From Certhia americana (lineage: Eukaryota; Chordata; Aves; Passeriformes; Certhiidae), in assembly GCA_018697195.1 (NCBI GenBank), contig JAGMWU010000028.1, positions 4,649,731 through 4,713,730 of the forward strand: 64,000 nt of DNA. Direction: 5' to 3'. The position numbers and the translations under genes were made by a program. The number at the start of each line of letters is the position of its first letter. The stretch's first letter is position 1. Of this stretch, positions 12,201-22,862 are shown piece after piece. The notes under the pieces were generated by a model that was not told the DNA's origin, made no database searches, and worked only from the letters and a program-made list of their open reading frames with translations.

Positions 12201-15200
12201 AGCAGCAAAGGTGATCAGGAACAACCTCCCACAAGCCACACTACCAACCCAAAAATGACTCTGCTTCTGGTGACTGGCAGATTAATGGCATTAAACCTCA
12301 AGGGCTCAGGGGAAAGGGCAGAAACAGAGGTTGGATTGTCACAGCAGCAGCTCCCAGACTTGGCCACGTGGCTCTGAGAGGCTCCCTGTCCCTGCCTCAG
12401 CATGCTCATCCCACCAGGGCCTCAGCCAAGGGTGCAGTGCTGTGGGGACAGGACCAGCCCCTGTGATTCACTCACTTTTGGGCTGGTTTTCCGTATCGCT
12501 TTCATTCCCACTGGTTTCACCTGAAACACACATAGTTTTCACTTATTAGCCATGCAGAAGGAAGATGGGCAACACCCAAAGTTGGGAAAGAGAGAGAACC
12601 TGAGACTCATCAGCTCAACATCCCTCGGGGCTGCCCACCAATCCTGCCCAAAGCATCAACCAAGGGCAGCTGGAAAATGTGTTACAGCAGCAAATTTCAA
12701 AAAGCAGAGCTGAAATCAAGCCAGTGCTGTCAGTGAATGACCTGCAGGTCAGCTGAACACGGGCAAAGAACACAAACCAGCTGGTGGGTTGAGGCTGCTG
12801 TAAAACTTAGCAGGGTTGCTGAAGAGAGTAACTATAAATAAAGACCCTACAATGGCTACACAATCAGAACAAGGCACACAGACAAGGAGTGCAGTAGTCA
12901 GAGGTGGCTCTCATGCCAAGTGGTTTCAAGGAATTTTTGCTTTAATCTGCTTTTTTGAAAAAGCACTTTTAACCAGCAGCCCAGCTCTCCAGGCTCAGAA
13001 TCCTCCACTTGTGACAGTGTTAAATTTGGGTCAGGCAAGTGCCCCTTGAGCTGAAAGCTCAATTCCAGCCACGAGTCTGGGGTCTGCACTGTTGTGTCAG
13101 CATGAGGTGGTGGTGCCAGGCCAGGGGGCAGAGGAATTGTGCCACTCAAGGTGTTTAGAGCACAGACAATGGTGATACCTTTCACTGGAGCTGCTTCTCT
13201 CCCAGCAGGACTGAGCAGCTTCACCTTCTTCTTCCCACGCTTGGAATCAAAGATCTCCTGTATCTTTAGTACCAGCTGAAATCCAAACCAGAAGCAGAGG
13301 TTAATGTGGGGTACAGAGAAGGGTCCAGCCAGCAGGAGGGCAGCCCAACAGCCACCATCCAGGATTTGGGGAAAGCTCCCAAATCCTGCAGGAACCCTGG
13401 CTCAGAGGCTGGAGCCCTTCTAGCCCAGCTCACTGGATAAAGAATGAGCACAGATTTCTGCTGCAAGACAGGGATCCCTGTCAGCACAGCTCAAAGCTGA
13501 CACCAGACTGTACAAGCATTCTGGAAATTGTCACACTTGCCTTCCCAAATAGAAGTGACAAACTGTCTGGCATCAGATCTCCATTTTCTATGCAAAGGCA
13601 CTTGCAAGAACATCTTACCAACCCTCCAGCACAGAGGACTCACAACATGCTCCCCAGCATCCCATCTCCTTCCAAGCCCAGAAAAAGCAGAGCTCTCTCA
13701 CTGTAGCTTGGGGGTTGGTTTTTGGGTTGGTTTTTGGGTTTGCTGCTGGATTGGATGTCAGCTCAAGTCTCTTAAAGCACAAGTGAGGCTGCTCCAAGCA
13801 CAAGCCCTGTCCCAGGTGCTTGCTGGAATGAAAGGATGATGTACTCAGAGTAACCTGCTCTAGTGGAAGGTGTCCCTGCCCATGGCAGGGGGTGCAATGA
13901 GGTGGAATTTAAGGGCCTTTCCACCCAAACCATTCTGTGATTTTGCACAAATGAAGACAGAACAATGGGTCTGTGCTGCAGGACCACACACCTGGTCCAC
14001 TGGAAGAAAAAAAGTTGGGAAAAAGCACAGCCCAGTGCAGACTAAGCCACAGACACGAAAGAAGGGTCAGCATTTTGTCACTCTGCTTTGGTGCTGGTAA
14101 TCTTCCTTCCACTGGTCACAACAGCCTTAAAGCCAAAGTCCTGACACTTTCTGTGTCCCTGTCACAGCAATCTGTGCTTTCCCCTCACCTGCCAGTGCCC
14201 CAGGGGTTCCTGACTCCCCACATCAAAGGCGGCTTTCGATTCATGTGAGGAGGGATTTACCCTAAATACAGGGAGCAGGTCAAGTTCATTCCTGCCTCAA
14301 GAATTCATTAAACTGAACACAGGAGGGTGGGGCCCAGCCATTTGTCATCACAAATACAGCATAAAAAGAAATATATTAAAGAGAACCTGTTTGTTCAGCT
14401 CAAGTGTTTAATCCCCAGATCAACAAACCAGGTTTAGGCTCTCCTTTTCCAATTCATTTCTCCTCATTTTCAGCATGAGGAGCTGGAGGGAACAAACAAG
14501 CCCACTGCAGACAGCAGTGCTCCTCCTGCCAAATCTGCCTTCTTTCCCTTTTTATCCAGCCTTACCTAGAAGATCTTCATTTCTGTCCTGATTTTTGTGC
14601 AGCTGAGTCACCACCCTGGGTGTGTTTAAGGCAGCCATGTGTTTCTCAGGCAAAAAGGTTTGTCTTTTTAGACCCCAGTCCTTTTCTCAACCTCTCGAGC
14701 AATCTTGGCTCAATTCCTCATGAGCAAAGAGTAAAATGCTCTTCCTGCATGTAAATTGTTACCAGATTTTTGGAATAGGTTTGCTTTTGGAGAACACTTT
14801 ATTTTCCCTCTCCAAGTGAGAGATACTCTCCATCACAGCATTTTATAATCTTGCCATCTCCTTCCTGATTTTCCAGACCTAGGGTTTGTTTAAAAACACA
14901 GACAGAAGTTACTTGATACTCCAAAGCACTTTAAAGGTTTGAAAAGTCCTTTGCAGCTGTCCAACTCTACCTCACAGTCTTGTGCAATCTGAGCAAATAC
15001 ACGTGATTTTCAGATGAAATAAAGAACTGCTGAAGTGAAATGATTTTACCACAGCAGAAATAAGTCCTTGCCACTACCAAAACTGGAATTTGAGTCCCAT
15101 TCACAAAGTACCACCAAAGTGGCAGCTGCCCTTCTACAGCACGTGGTGCCTTTTATCATTGAGGGATGTGAGCTGGTCACCAACACCAGGATCTAGAAAC

Positions 15201-18200
15201 CTTCCCAAGGCACCAAAGGAGAGTGAGAGCAGTCCTCTGTGTAAAGGTGGATTAAAAAACCTTCCTCAGCCCTCTGGCCTCAGCAGCATAATTGTCTTGG
15301 CAGCCAGGCAGGAGGGAGAGGCCAGAAGGAACAGCTGTATGAAGCCTTTGTGAAATGCTCTTGTCCCTGAGAGCTCCTCTGCACCTTTAAACTATGAAAC
15401 AGCTGTTCCTGATGCCAATCCAGGACTCCAGCCAACATTCCAAGCAACCAAGGGCCCCACAACTATCCCACAGCTCAGGGCCTGCATTGGAACACCAGGA
15501 TCAGTCTGGGAAGTCACAGGGAGCAGGGGACATGTCCACATGTCCACACAGTGTTACAGAGCTCTCCAAGAGCACAAGCCCAGCACCATCACACTCCATG
15601 GAAACACTGGGAACAAGGCTCAGGTGGCAAAGCATGAAGAAAAAAAAGTGTTCACGCTCAGCCCTGACCCCCAGGCCAACACTGAGCACTCTGTCTGCTG
15701 ATTGCTGGCCAACAAAAACACCACTGTCCCAGTTAGAACTGGCACTCAGATCCCCAAATGCCAGCCCTGCCACTTGGGAGAGTGAATGGCTGGAGCAGCA
15801 GTGCCAAGCAGCAATCACCTGCCTGGCCCACCTGCTGTGGCCACTTACTTGCAAAGCAGCAAGAGCTTAAAGTGCCAGGCAAGAAGTGAAGTTTCACACT
15901 TGAATCTCACCCAGGGTAGGTTCTTTCTCCTGCTGGCAGCCTCCACTGCTCGGAACAGCTTCCACTCAGACAGAGTGACAGGCAGGGAGGTCTCCTTCCC
16001 CATCTTCCCTTGGAGATTTGTCTGGGGTGGCTTCAGCTCCAGCGTCTTGCGGCTGAGGAAGGGAGGTTTTGGGGGGGGCTGGAAAACAGAAGCAGAAGAG
16101 ATAGTTAAGTGTAAGACAGAGCTTTGGTCCAAGGTCACAAGCAGAGGAGTCAGATTACAGCTGGTAAATCTGCTCTACCAAGCCCTCCATCCCACCTCCC
16201 CACTCAAGCATCTCACCAAATCTCTCTAGTTCCTACTCTTTTGCTCCTTAGCAGCTTACTCAGCTGCCATGGCTGTTCATTATTTCCATTATATATTATT
16301 TACATTAATAACAAGCAGTAAAACAGTAAGGAAAACCAATGACTTGCAGTGTGGAACGTGAGCAGGAACAAGGGCCCTTGTGAGAATGATTCTGCAAACA
16401 CCTGACCCTGTAATCCCCCCAGCCTACCTTGGGAGCCCTGCTGATGCTCCGGGGAGGGGGCAGCTTCCAGACAGATGGGACCTTCCACAGGGGCAAGGGC
16501 AGTGCTCGGATATCTTCATAAGGATTTTCTTTTGTAGGACCTGGAAAAAGCATTGGATGGGGGACTTATGAAAGGAGATAAAGGCCTGTAATTTTTGCCA
16601 GGGATATAAGTGGGGGAGCGTGGAGTTGTCTGCCAAGCTTTAACAGGGTCTGAGAGACCTGTTTAACGTTGGATGAGGTTCTCACCACATCCTTCTAACC
16701 CACTGCCATCAACTTGGCAAACTGTACATGGACTCAGCAGAACAAAACACTTCTTCCCCTGCAGAGCAAGCAGCTCTACTGCAAAGCAGCTCATTTTGGC
16801 AGTGTTCACCCTGATCTCTGTGCAACACTCAAGCAAAGCACTCCAAGAGCTAACAAAGAAATCAGTGTAACACAGGCCAACTCAGTGACCTCCCATGACA
16901 TCTGAAATCAGGCTCTTCGTGTGCAGATGTCACCAACACCAACAAAGAACCCCAGATGGGCAAGACCTTAAAAGTCCCAGAGCTGGAAAGGGCCTCAACG
17001 CATCCTCACCTTCACTGCTCCCTCCCCAACACAACTGCCACCCTTAAACACAGTGAGGGCACCCCCAGGAGCACGGGCACATACAGATAATGTCCTCGTA
17101 GATGTTGTCTTCAGACTGAGTGTAGACCAGCCTGGATCCTGCAGTGCCATTTGTCTCCTCCCGACGTCTGTGGGAGCCGCTGGCTGCCGGCCGCTTGCGG
17201 AAGCTTTGGATGTCCTCAAACTCAAAAGATTTCCTAGAGGAAAACCAGCAGAACTTCTTCTAAAGGCACCTGCTTGAGTTCCTGTCTGCAGTCCACACAC
17301 AGTGTGGCCCTCCTTGGGACCATCCAGCACACTGATGCTCCACTCTGGATACGCATTTCCAAGGGTTGAGGTCTAACCCCAGGCAGCAGCTCAGCCCCCA
17401 TGGGATGGGGGAGGGAATCAGAGGGTAAAAGAGACAAAACACATGCATAGGTGGAGATAAAGACAGTTTGGAAGGTAAAGCAAAAACTGCACAAGCAAGG
17501 AAAGCACACCAAGGGATTCATTCCCTATTTCCTTGGCAGGGAGGTGTTCGGCCATGTCCAGGGGCTCCATCATGCGTAACGGTGACTTGGGGACACAAAC
17601 TCCAATTGTTCCTCCTTTCTGTTTCTTCCCCAATTTTTACTGCTGAGCAGAACACCACAGGGTCTGGAACATCCCTGGGGTCAGCTGTTCCCACTGTCCC
17701 CTCCCAGCTCTGTGTGAGCACAGCTCACACACTGCTGTGTTACCAATATTTTCATCACAACCCCAAAACACAGCAGCACACTAGGTGCCAAGAAGAAAAT
17801 TATCCCAGTCAAAGCCAGCACACCAAGTAAGTCCTGTTCACTTACTCTGGGGGACTTGTTAAGTAAGAAAGGGAGCCGGAGGCTCCATGGCCAAGCACAC
17901 TGCAAGGAGGCATGGCCAGACCCATCCTGTCAGAGCCAGGAACCCAAACCACGTTTTGCAGACTAGCAGCAGCTCAGAACCAGGGCACTGCATCCTACTG
18001 GCCTCTCCTACTTGTGCTCAGGGTGTTCATGCATTTGTGGGTTGGCATTTCCATCCCTTTGGCCACTATTTTGAAATTAGGGCACAGAGGAGCTGGCAGG
18101 GATTTAGCCCATCATCATCATCATCAAATTTGGGTTGTTGCTGCACACTTTGCCACAGTGGAAGGTTTCAGAACCTCAAGCCACATCCCTGCTGGTACTG

Positions 18201-19478
18201 TGCACACCAATCTAGCACAGGCAGCTCACCTGTGAGCAGAATTTGTATCAAGCCACCTCAGAAGGGTATGGGAAAGAGGGAGAACCAGCCAAACCTACTG
18301 TAATAGCAGTACCCACACCCTCCAGCCTTCAGCAGCAAGAGAATCTTTCTCTCCCAGGAAAGCCAAATACTCAGCAGCCACAGTGCCTCAAGAGAAAGCT
18401 ACTCTGCCATCCCCAAACTGCAGCTGAGGGCAAGCTGCAGGCAGGGAGCAGGCCAGCATATTGTCACTCCACGCTATTCTAAGGTGTGGGCTGACTTCTG
18501 TTTGGAACCTGGAGCCTTCTTTGCAAGTCTGTCAGCAGCAAAAGCAGGATACTCCCACCCAGAAACATCCTTTCCCCATGAAAAGAGGCATCGTCACTAG
18601 TAGCATCTCCACAAGGACATCATGCCAAGCAAGCTGCTTAAACCCATCTAGAAAGTGATTTAAGGAAATGTTTCAGATATGAGATGAATTACATACCTCT
18701 GGGCTCTCCCTCTGATCCTCCTGCTGGCTATTTTCTTCTCAGGGCTCTTGGAGGATGACACCAAGTCTTTTCCACACTGCTTTTGCAGGGGAGCTTCCCT
18801 GCTGGCACTGGCATCTCTACGACCACCAGCACCCTTCTCTGCCAGGTAGCGGAAAGTCCTGCGGGGTTTGGGGGGTGGATCAGGAGCTGCCTCCTCCTCT
18901 TGCCCCTCAACCTCAGAGTAAATGTTTCTCAAGCTCCTCTCTGCCCTGCAGAGAGTGTCCACTCCTTTGATTTGCAGTTCTCTTTCCGTGGAGCCAGAGC
19001 TGCCTTGCTTCCTCTGGAGGTCCAAGGGAACAGGAGAGGTTCTGCCAGGCAGGAGGGGATCTGCTCTCCTCCACAGAGCTTGTGAGGTATAGAAGTTCCC
19101 TGGGGGCAGTGCCACCCCCGGGGCCAGGATGCCTGTTTGCCCCTCTCCTTTCTGCTTGGCTCGGGGAGCTGGGCCACCACCAGCCTGCCAGCAGCTCCGT
19201 GCACCTTCCCTGAAATCCAGCCCCAGGCTCTTTGGATCTTTGGACCCAGCCTTTCCGCCATTCTCTGTGCATTCTGGCTTCACTTTGGGTAGTGCATTGC
19301 AGCTGGGATCATACTTGACTCCAAAGTCCTTTGGCTGCTGCCTGTCCTTGCTGGGGCAGCCCCGTGTCCTGCCCTCCCACTGGGAGATCTTCTGCTTGAT
19401 GTTGCGGCAGTGGCTGCGGGACAGGGTCTGCACGGCTGCACGGGAGAAGCTGCTGTCCCCAGCCCCCGTGGGGTGCAT
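227..19478 (-). CDS. DENND2C: DENN domain-containing protein 2C (Rab guanine-nucleotide exchange factor), 18 coding exons
   Basis: DENND2 proteins are guanine-nucleotide exchange factors for Rab GTPases in membrane traffic (family knowledge). Coding exons, 5' to 3': 18697-19478, 17085-17233, 16428-16540, 15911-16078, 13179-13275, 12476-12520, 10681-10862, 8568-8677, 8064-8133, 7646-7723, 6110-6250, 4888-5036, 4327-4504, 3966-4007, 2944-3049, 1262-1501, 829-915, 227-258. They join in phase to 922 aa. Residues 1-450 are low-complexity and basic/proline-rich, with the conserved SRSHCRNIKQKISQWEG and KSFEFEDIQSF blocks. uDENN runs from about 470 (LFELFVVVSL) to about 572, cDENN from about 578 (LPEVYCIVSRLG) to 768 (IVDLCADKFLQE), and dDENN from about 769 (VSDEDEILPHKLQ) to the end. 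The protein ends GSKMKFLQKK. I chose the ATG at 19478, the first in-frame ATG after the acceptor at 19614. The frame is open back to that acceptor, so an N-terminal extension cannot be excluded. It differs from DENND2A/B/D mainly in the N-terminal motifs. Confidence 0.95.
305..466 (+). mobile_element. CR1 LINE 3'-end fragment in a DENND2C intron
   Basis: The run 'GGTTGCCCCTGGATCCCTGGCAGTG...GGGATTCTGTGA' matches the CR1 3' untranslated end, including the terminal ATTCTGTG motif. It lies antisense to the gene, in the last intron. Confidence 0.8.
1607..2242 (+). mobile_element. Solo ERV LTR, copy A (TG...CA, TSD CTAGGA)
   Basis: This is a 636-bp element starting TGTTGGAACCC and ending GCCACA, with CTAGGA directly before (1601-1606) and after (2243-2248) it. 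A plus-sense AATAAA sits near 2122, as expected inside an LTR. A second copy of the same family, inverted, is at 6308-6939. No internal gag/pol sequence adjoins it, so it is a solo LTR in the intron between coding exons 1262-1501 and 2944-3049. Confidence 0.85.
5131..5390 (+). mobile_element. CR1 fragment, 5' part (interrupted by an LTR)
   Basis: CR1-like sequence (GGTTGGATATCAGGAAAGGTT, then CTCTATGATCCTTGTG) stops abruptly at 5390. It resumes at 5801 with GGTCCCTTCCAGCTCAGGAT, the expected continuation of the CR1 3' end. Confidence 0.75.
5391..5794 (+). mobile_element. Solo ERV LTR nested inside a CR1 (TSD CTTGTG)
   Basis: This 404-bp element begins TGTGGAGGTC and ends TCACAACA. It is flanked by the 6-bp duplication CTTGTG at 5385-5390 and 5795-5800. 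It carries AATAAA at 5710-5715 on the plus strand. Its sequence is unlike the LTR pair at 1607 and 6308. No internal viral genes are present. Confidence 0.85.
5801..5836 (+). mobile_element. CR1 fragment, 3' remainder after the LTR insertion
   Basis: The motif GGTCCCTTCCAGCTCAGGAT continues the CR1 copy that is broken at 5390. Confidence 0.7.
6308..6939 (-). mobile_element. Solo ERV LTR, copy B (inverted relative to copy A)
   Basis: This 632-bp element runs TGTGGGAGTTCTCCC...GGGTTCCAACA on the plus strand, flanked by GAATC at 6303-6307 and 6940-6944. Read on the minus strand it matches the LTR at 1607-2242 along its length. Both copies contain a similar short ORF of about 64 codons, which is LTR sequence and not a gene. 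It sits in the intron between exons 6110-6250 and 7646-7723. Confidence 0.85.
11030..11318 (+). mobile_element. CR1 fragment
   Basis: The CR1 3' region 'CAGATTGGATATTAGGGACA...GAGTCACCATCCCTGG...GAGGTCTTTCCCAACCTTAA' is readable. It lies in the intron 5' of exon 10681-10862. Confidence 0.85.
11810..11985 (-). mobile_element. CR1 fragment
   Basis: The reverse-oriented CR1 signature GGGTTGGAAGGGACCTTAAA is followed by the CACAGCTGCTCTGGGCACCC block. It is in an intron of DENND2C. Confidence 0.85.
13851..13942 (+). mobile_element. Short CR1 3'-end fragment
   Basis: AGGTGTCCCTGCCCATGGCA is followed by CAAACCATTCTGTGA, the terminal part of CR1. Confidence 0.75.
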
Positions 19479-19613
19479 GGCAGGGGCCAGAGTGCTCACA
19501 CACAGCCCATGTCCAGCCCTGGACACGTCCTCCCGTGTCCTGCACACATCAAAGCTGGCAGCACACTCCAAAGCGCCCAGTGGTGTCACAGAGTCCGGGC
19601 TGGCTGCTCTGAC
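19479..19613 (-). other. DENND2C: DENND2C 5'-UTR part of the first coding exon
   Basis: The exon begins after a clear acceptor (TTTGCCCGCAG, cut after 19614) and runs 135 nt to the chosen ATG. It has no in-frame stop and no ATG, so it is either leader sequence or, if an upstream exon carries an ATG in phase, coding sequence. The human start lies at the equivalent place, just before the FSR.VQTLSRSHC block, which favours leader. Confidence 0.6.
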
Positions 19614-22202
19614 CTGCGGGCAAAAACAAGAGCCATCAGCTGCACCCCAGCCATGCTCCCCACCCCAAAGGCCCAGCTGCTCCCTGGCAAGTGCTGCAGA
19701 ACATTCCTCCCCAAATCACATCCATCACGTGCTCAGGACAGGCTTCCAGAGCTTGCTCCCCACAGGGGCTGTTTGTGCACACATCTGGGAGGGCAAGCGA
19801 AAGGGAGCTGAGGCTTCACCGGCTTCAAAACCAAACACAGCAGGCACAAAACACCCTGAGGGATCCCAAGCATCCAAACTCATGGAAATTATTTAATGGT
19901 AGAGGAATACAGCAGCGTGGATCTCAGCCAACCCTTCTGCAGGAGTGCAGCTCCTCCTGATGCTCAGGCAGAGACAAATCCCTGTGGCACCTGAGCTCCC
20001 CACTCAGCAGAGACATAGCAGGACACGAGGCACCAGGGCAGCTCTAGAAAAAAGGAACCACATCTGCTTCCCCAGAGAGGAGCTGCTGCTTCACACAGGA
20101 TGAGAAGAGCTGTGGTGGCTGGGGAAGAGCCTGACTCTGGCAGTGCATCCTCATCCCAGAAGTGCTCTCTTGCTCCACAACACAAGTGAAAACCTGCCTG
20201 GTGTTCTGTTTGTCAACACCTGACCTAAATTTGCCATCCAAGAGACCGGAGGGCAGTGGTGCCCAGCCTGTGGCTTGCACCCACGGGAGTTTCAAAAGGC
20301 ATAAGAACAAGGTGAGTTCTCATCTTCAAGTGAAAAATCACCCCATGTTTAGATCAGCAGAGAAGGAATGCTAAAGAAACACTCTGGCTTCTCCTACCCA
20401 AGCAGCGCCTCCACAAACTGGAACTATGCTCTTTGAGACTTCCCACACAGGTAATCCAGGGGATACAGCACACATCCTCCAGATAATGCAGCCAGGAATG
20501 CAGGTGAAACCACCAGGGAGAACTGGGGTGGCTGTACAGACCCAGCAGCTGCAGGTCCAGCACAGCCTCAGTACAGACATTTCATGTGTGGAATCCTCAG
20601 CCTTGGAGCCCTCTGGCTCTCCTTGTAGCTCACAAGGCATCCCCAATATTCCCAGATATGCCAGCACAGGTAAAAACTCATCTTGGACACAAGACAACAG
20701 CCCATAGGCTCTAACAAGCCCTGTTCCTCCCTTTCTCTGGGCAATTATCCCATTTCAGAAATTCTAACCCTCCAGCTGTATTGAACAACCTCCGTTTGCA
20801 GTAGGACACAAGTGCTCAGCTCAGGCCAGGGGCCACACTGGCTCTGGCAACATCCTCCTGGCACCAGGAAGTCTCCCTGCAAAAGGCAGGGAAACAGCAG
20901 CATCCCACACGTGCACAACAGCAGAGGATCCCTGCAGAAAGCAGCCAGACCTGCTCCAGGTGGGACCAGGGGGCCAGAGTCACACCAATCCTGTTCTCAG
21001 GCTCCAGCTGACAGAGCCAGGCAGGTGCCACTGCCACCCTGGGCACGTGTCCTCCACAGCCACTGTCACCACACCCGGCCAGCACTGAGTCACCACAGCC
21101 TGGCAGAGCCAGGGATGGGCAGCAAACCAAGCTGGGAGACAGAGCAGCTTAAACCTGCCTGGGAGAGCCCCCCACCACCCTGCACCCTGCAGACCTGCAC
21201 CCTGCCCACTGCTGGAACCACACCTCGAATTCCAGGGCTCGGGGCTGTCCCTGGAGCTGCTGATCTGCTCAGCAGAAGCATCTGCAGTGCAATTAAAAGC
21301 AAAGCACTGGCCTTGGCAGATCTACTTGAAAGCACTAGTGAGAAAGCTCACTGGTCAAGGACATGCCAGGGCTGCCAGGCAGCTCAGGGATGGTTTGGGC
21401 ACACATGGCTCCAAGCCCTGGCTCTGCTGTATTCTCCCCCACTGCCAAAGCAGCACTGTTGCTGTGGGAAAGCAGCTCCCTGTCTCCACAGCGTGGGCTC
21501 CTGCAGGCTGGAATTGCTCAGCCCATTGTCCCAGACAGCTGCTGGTAACTCTCCCTCTCAGCAGTGAAAGGGATAAACTGGGACAATCTGGGTAAGCCCC
21601 GAGCTGTGGATATTTGCTCCATCATCAGCCCTCTGTCCCTTATCAGCATTCCAGCCTATCCTCAGTGCTTCCATAGCCACTGGAGACCCTCTTCCTGCAC
21701 CAGTGAGGGGCCTCTGCCCTCTCCTGTAAATAGACATTGTTAAAAACATCCTGAGCCAGAGCAGAGCCATCCTTCCTCGGTCGGTGTCTGCAAGCCCTGA
21801 TCAGCAGACAGGAAAGCAGCTTTCCCTTTCCCTCTGCCGTGCCACTGACCTACCTGCACAGCCCCCAGTGCTGCCAAAGGACAGGCTGTGCTGGGGACAG
21901 CCAGGGGGGACAGGGCTCAAACAGCCCCCTCAGCAGCCCAGCTTCCAGCAGGATGCCCCAGTGCCTGCCAGCTCTTCACACACAGCATTGCTGGATGCAG
22001 GACTGGCACAGGGAGCAGAGCCCACAGCACCCCCGGGTGTGGAGCAAGGCTTTATCCACAGCTCTGAACAAGTGCAGCACATGCAGCCCATGCCCACAGC
22101 TGCTCGGATTCCCAACAGCACTGGATGCTTTCTTCTCCAAAAACTGCAGCTGTGAGCTCCTCTGGGAGCAGCCTGGCAAAACATCCACAAAGATTCCACA
22201 AA

Positions 22203-22375
22203 GAATCATGGAACATGCTTGGAAGGGAACCACCAGGATCATCCAGTCCAACTCCTGGCCCTGCACAGGGCACTCCTGGAGCTCTGGCAGCCTTGGGGCC
22301 GTGCACATTCCCTGGGGAGCCTGTCCAGTGCCCCACCACCTTCTGGGGGAAGAACCTTTTCCTGATATCCAACAC
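22203..22375 (-). mobile_element. CR1 fragment in the DENND2C 5' intron
   Basis: Reverse CR1 signature: AGAATCATGGAACATGCTTG, ATCATCCAGTCCAACTCC and CCTTTTCCTGATATCCAAC. Confidence 0.75.
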
Positions 22376-22732
22376 CATGCATGAGGTCAAATGACTGCAC
22401 AGAGGAGGCTGAGCAGCCCTGCACAGCTTTTCCAGGTGGGTCCATCCTTGCTGTGCCCAAACTGGGCAGCTCTGCTGGCTGCCAGCCCATCCCACATCCT
22501 TCCTGCCATGGCTCATGTTGGGAAGGCTGCAACAAAAACTGCCTGTGCTGCAGCTTCCTCAGCCAGCCAGCCAGATCCATTTCTGCTTCCTCATCTCAAG
22601 CCACAGCCAAAGTCAAGACCTAATGCTCCTGCCCTCTGCCACTGCCCAGGTCCCTGCTCCCACAGTAAGGCACAACCTGGAGCTGAGAAATGTGGAGGAG
22701 AAGCTCAGCCTTGGCCAGTACATGAAATTGCA

Positions 22733-22862
22733 GAATCCCAGAATGGGTTGGGTTGGACTGGAGAGGACCTTAAAGCTCATCTCCTTCCACCCCCTACCAT
22801 GGGCAGGGACACCTTCCACTGTCCCATGTTCCTCCAAGCCCTGTCCAACCTGGCTTTGGACA
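22733..22862 (-). mobile_element. CR1 fragment in the DENND2C 5' intron
   Basis: Reverse CR1 signature: CAGAATGGGTTGGGTTGGAC, then CAGGGACACCTTCCACTGTC and GTCCAACCTGGCTTTGGAC. Confidence 0.8.

Noticed and set aside
20812..21567. 251-codon plus ORF in the DENND2C 5' intron
   Set aside because: Its composition is GC-biased and low in complexity, with no recognisable protein or start context.
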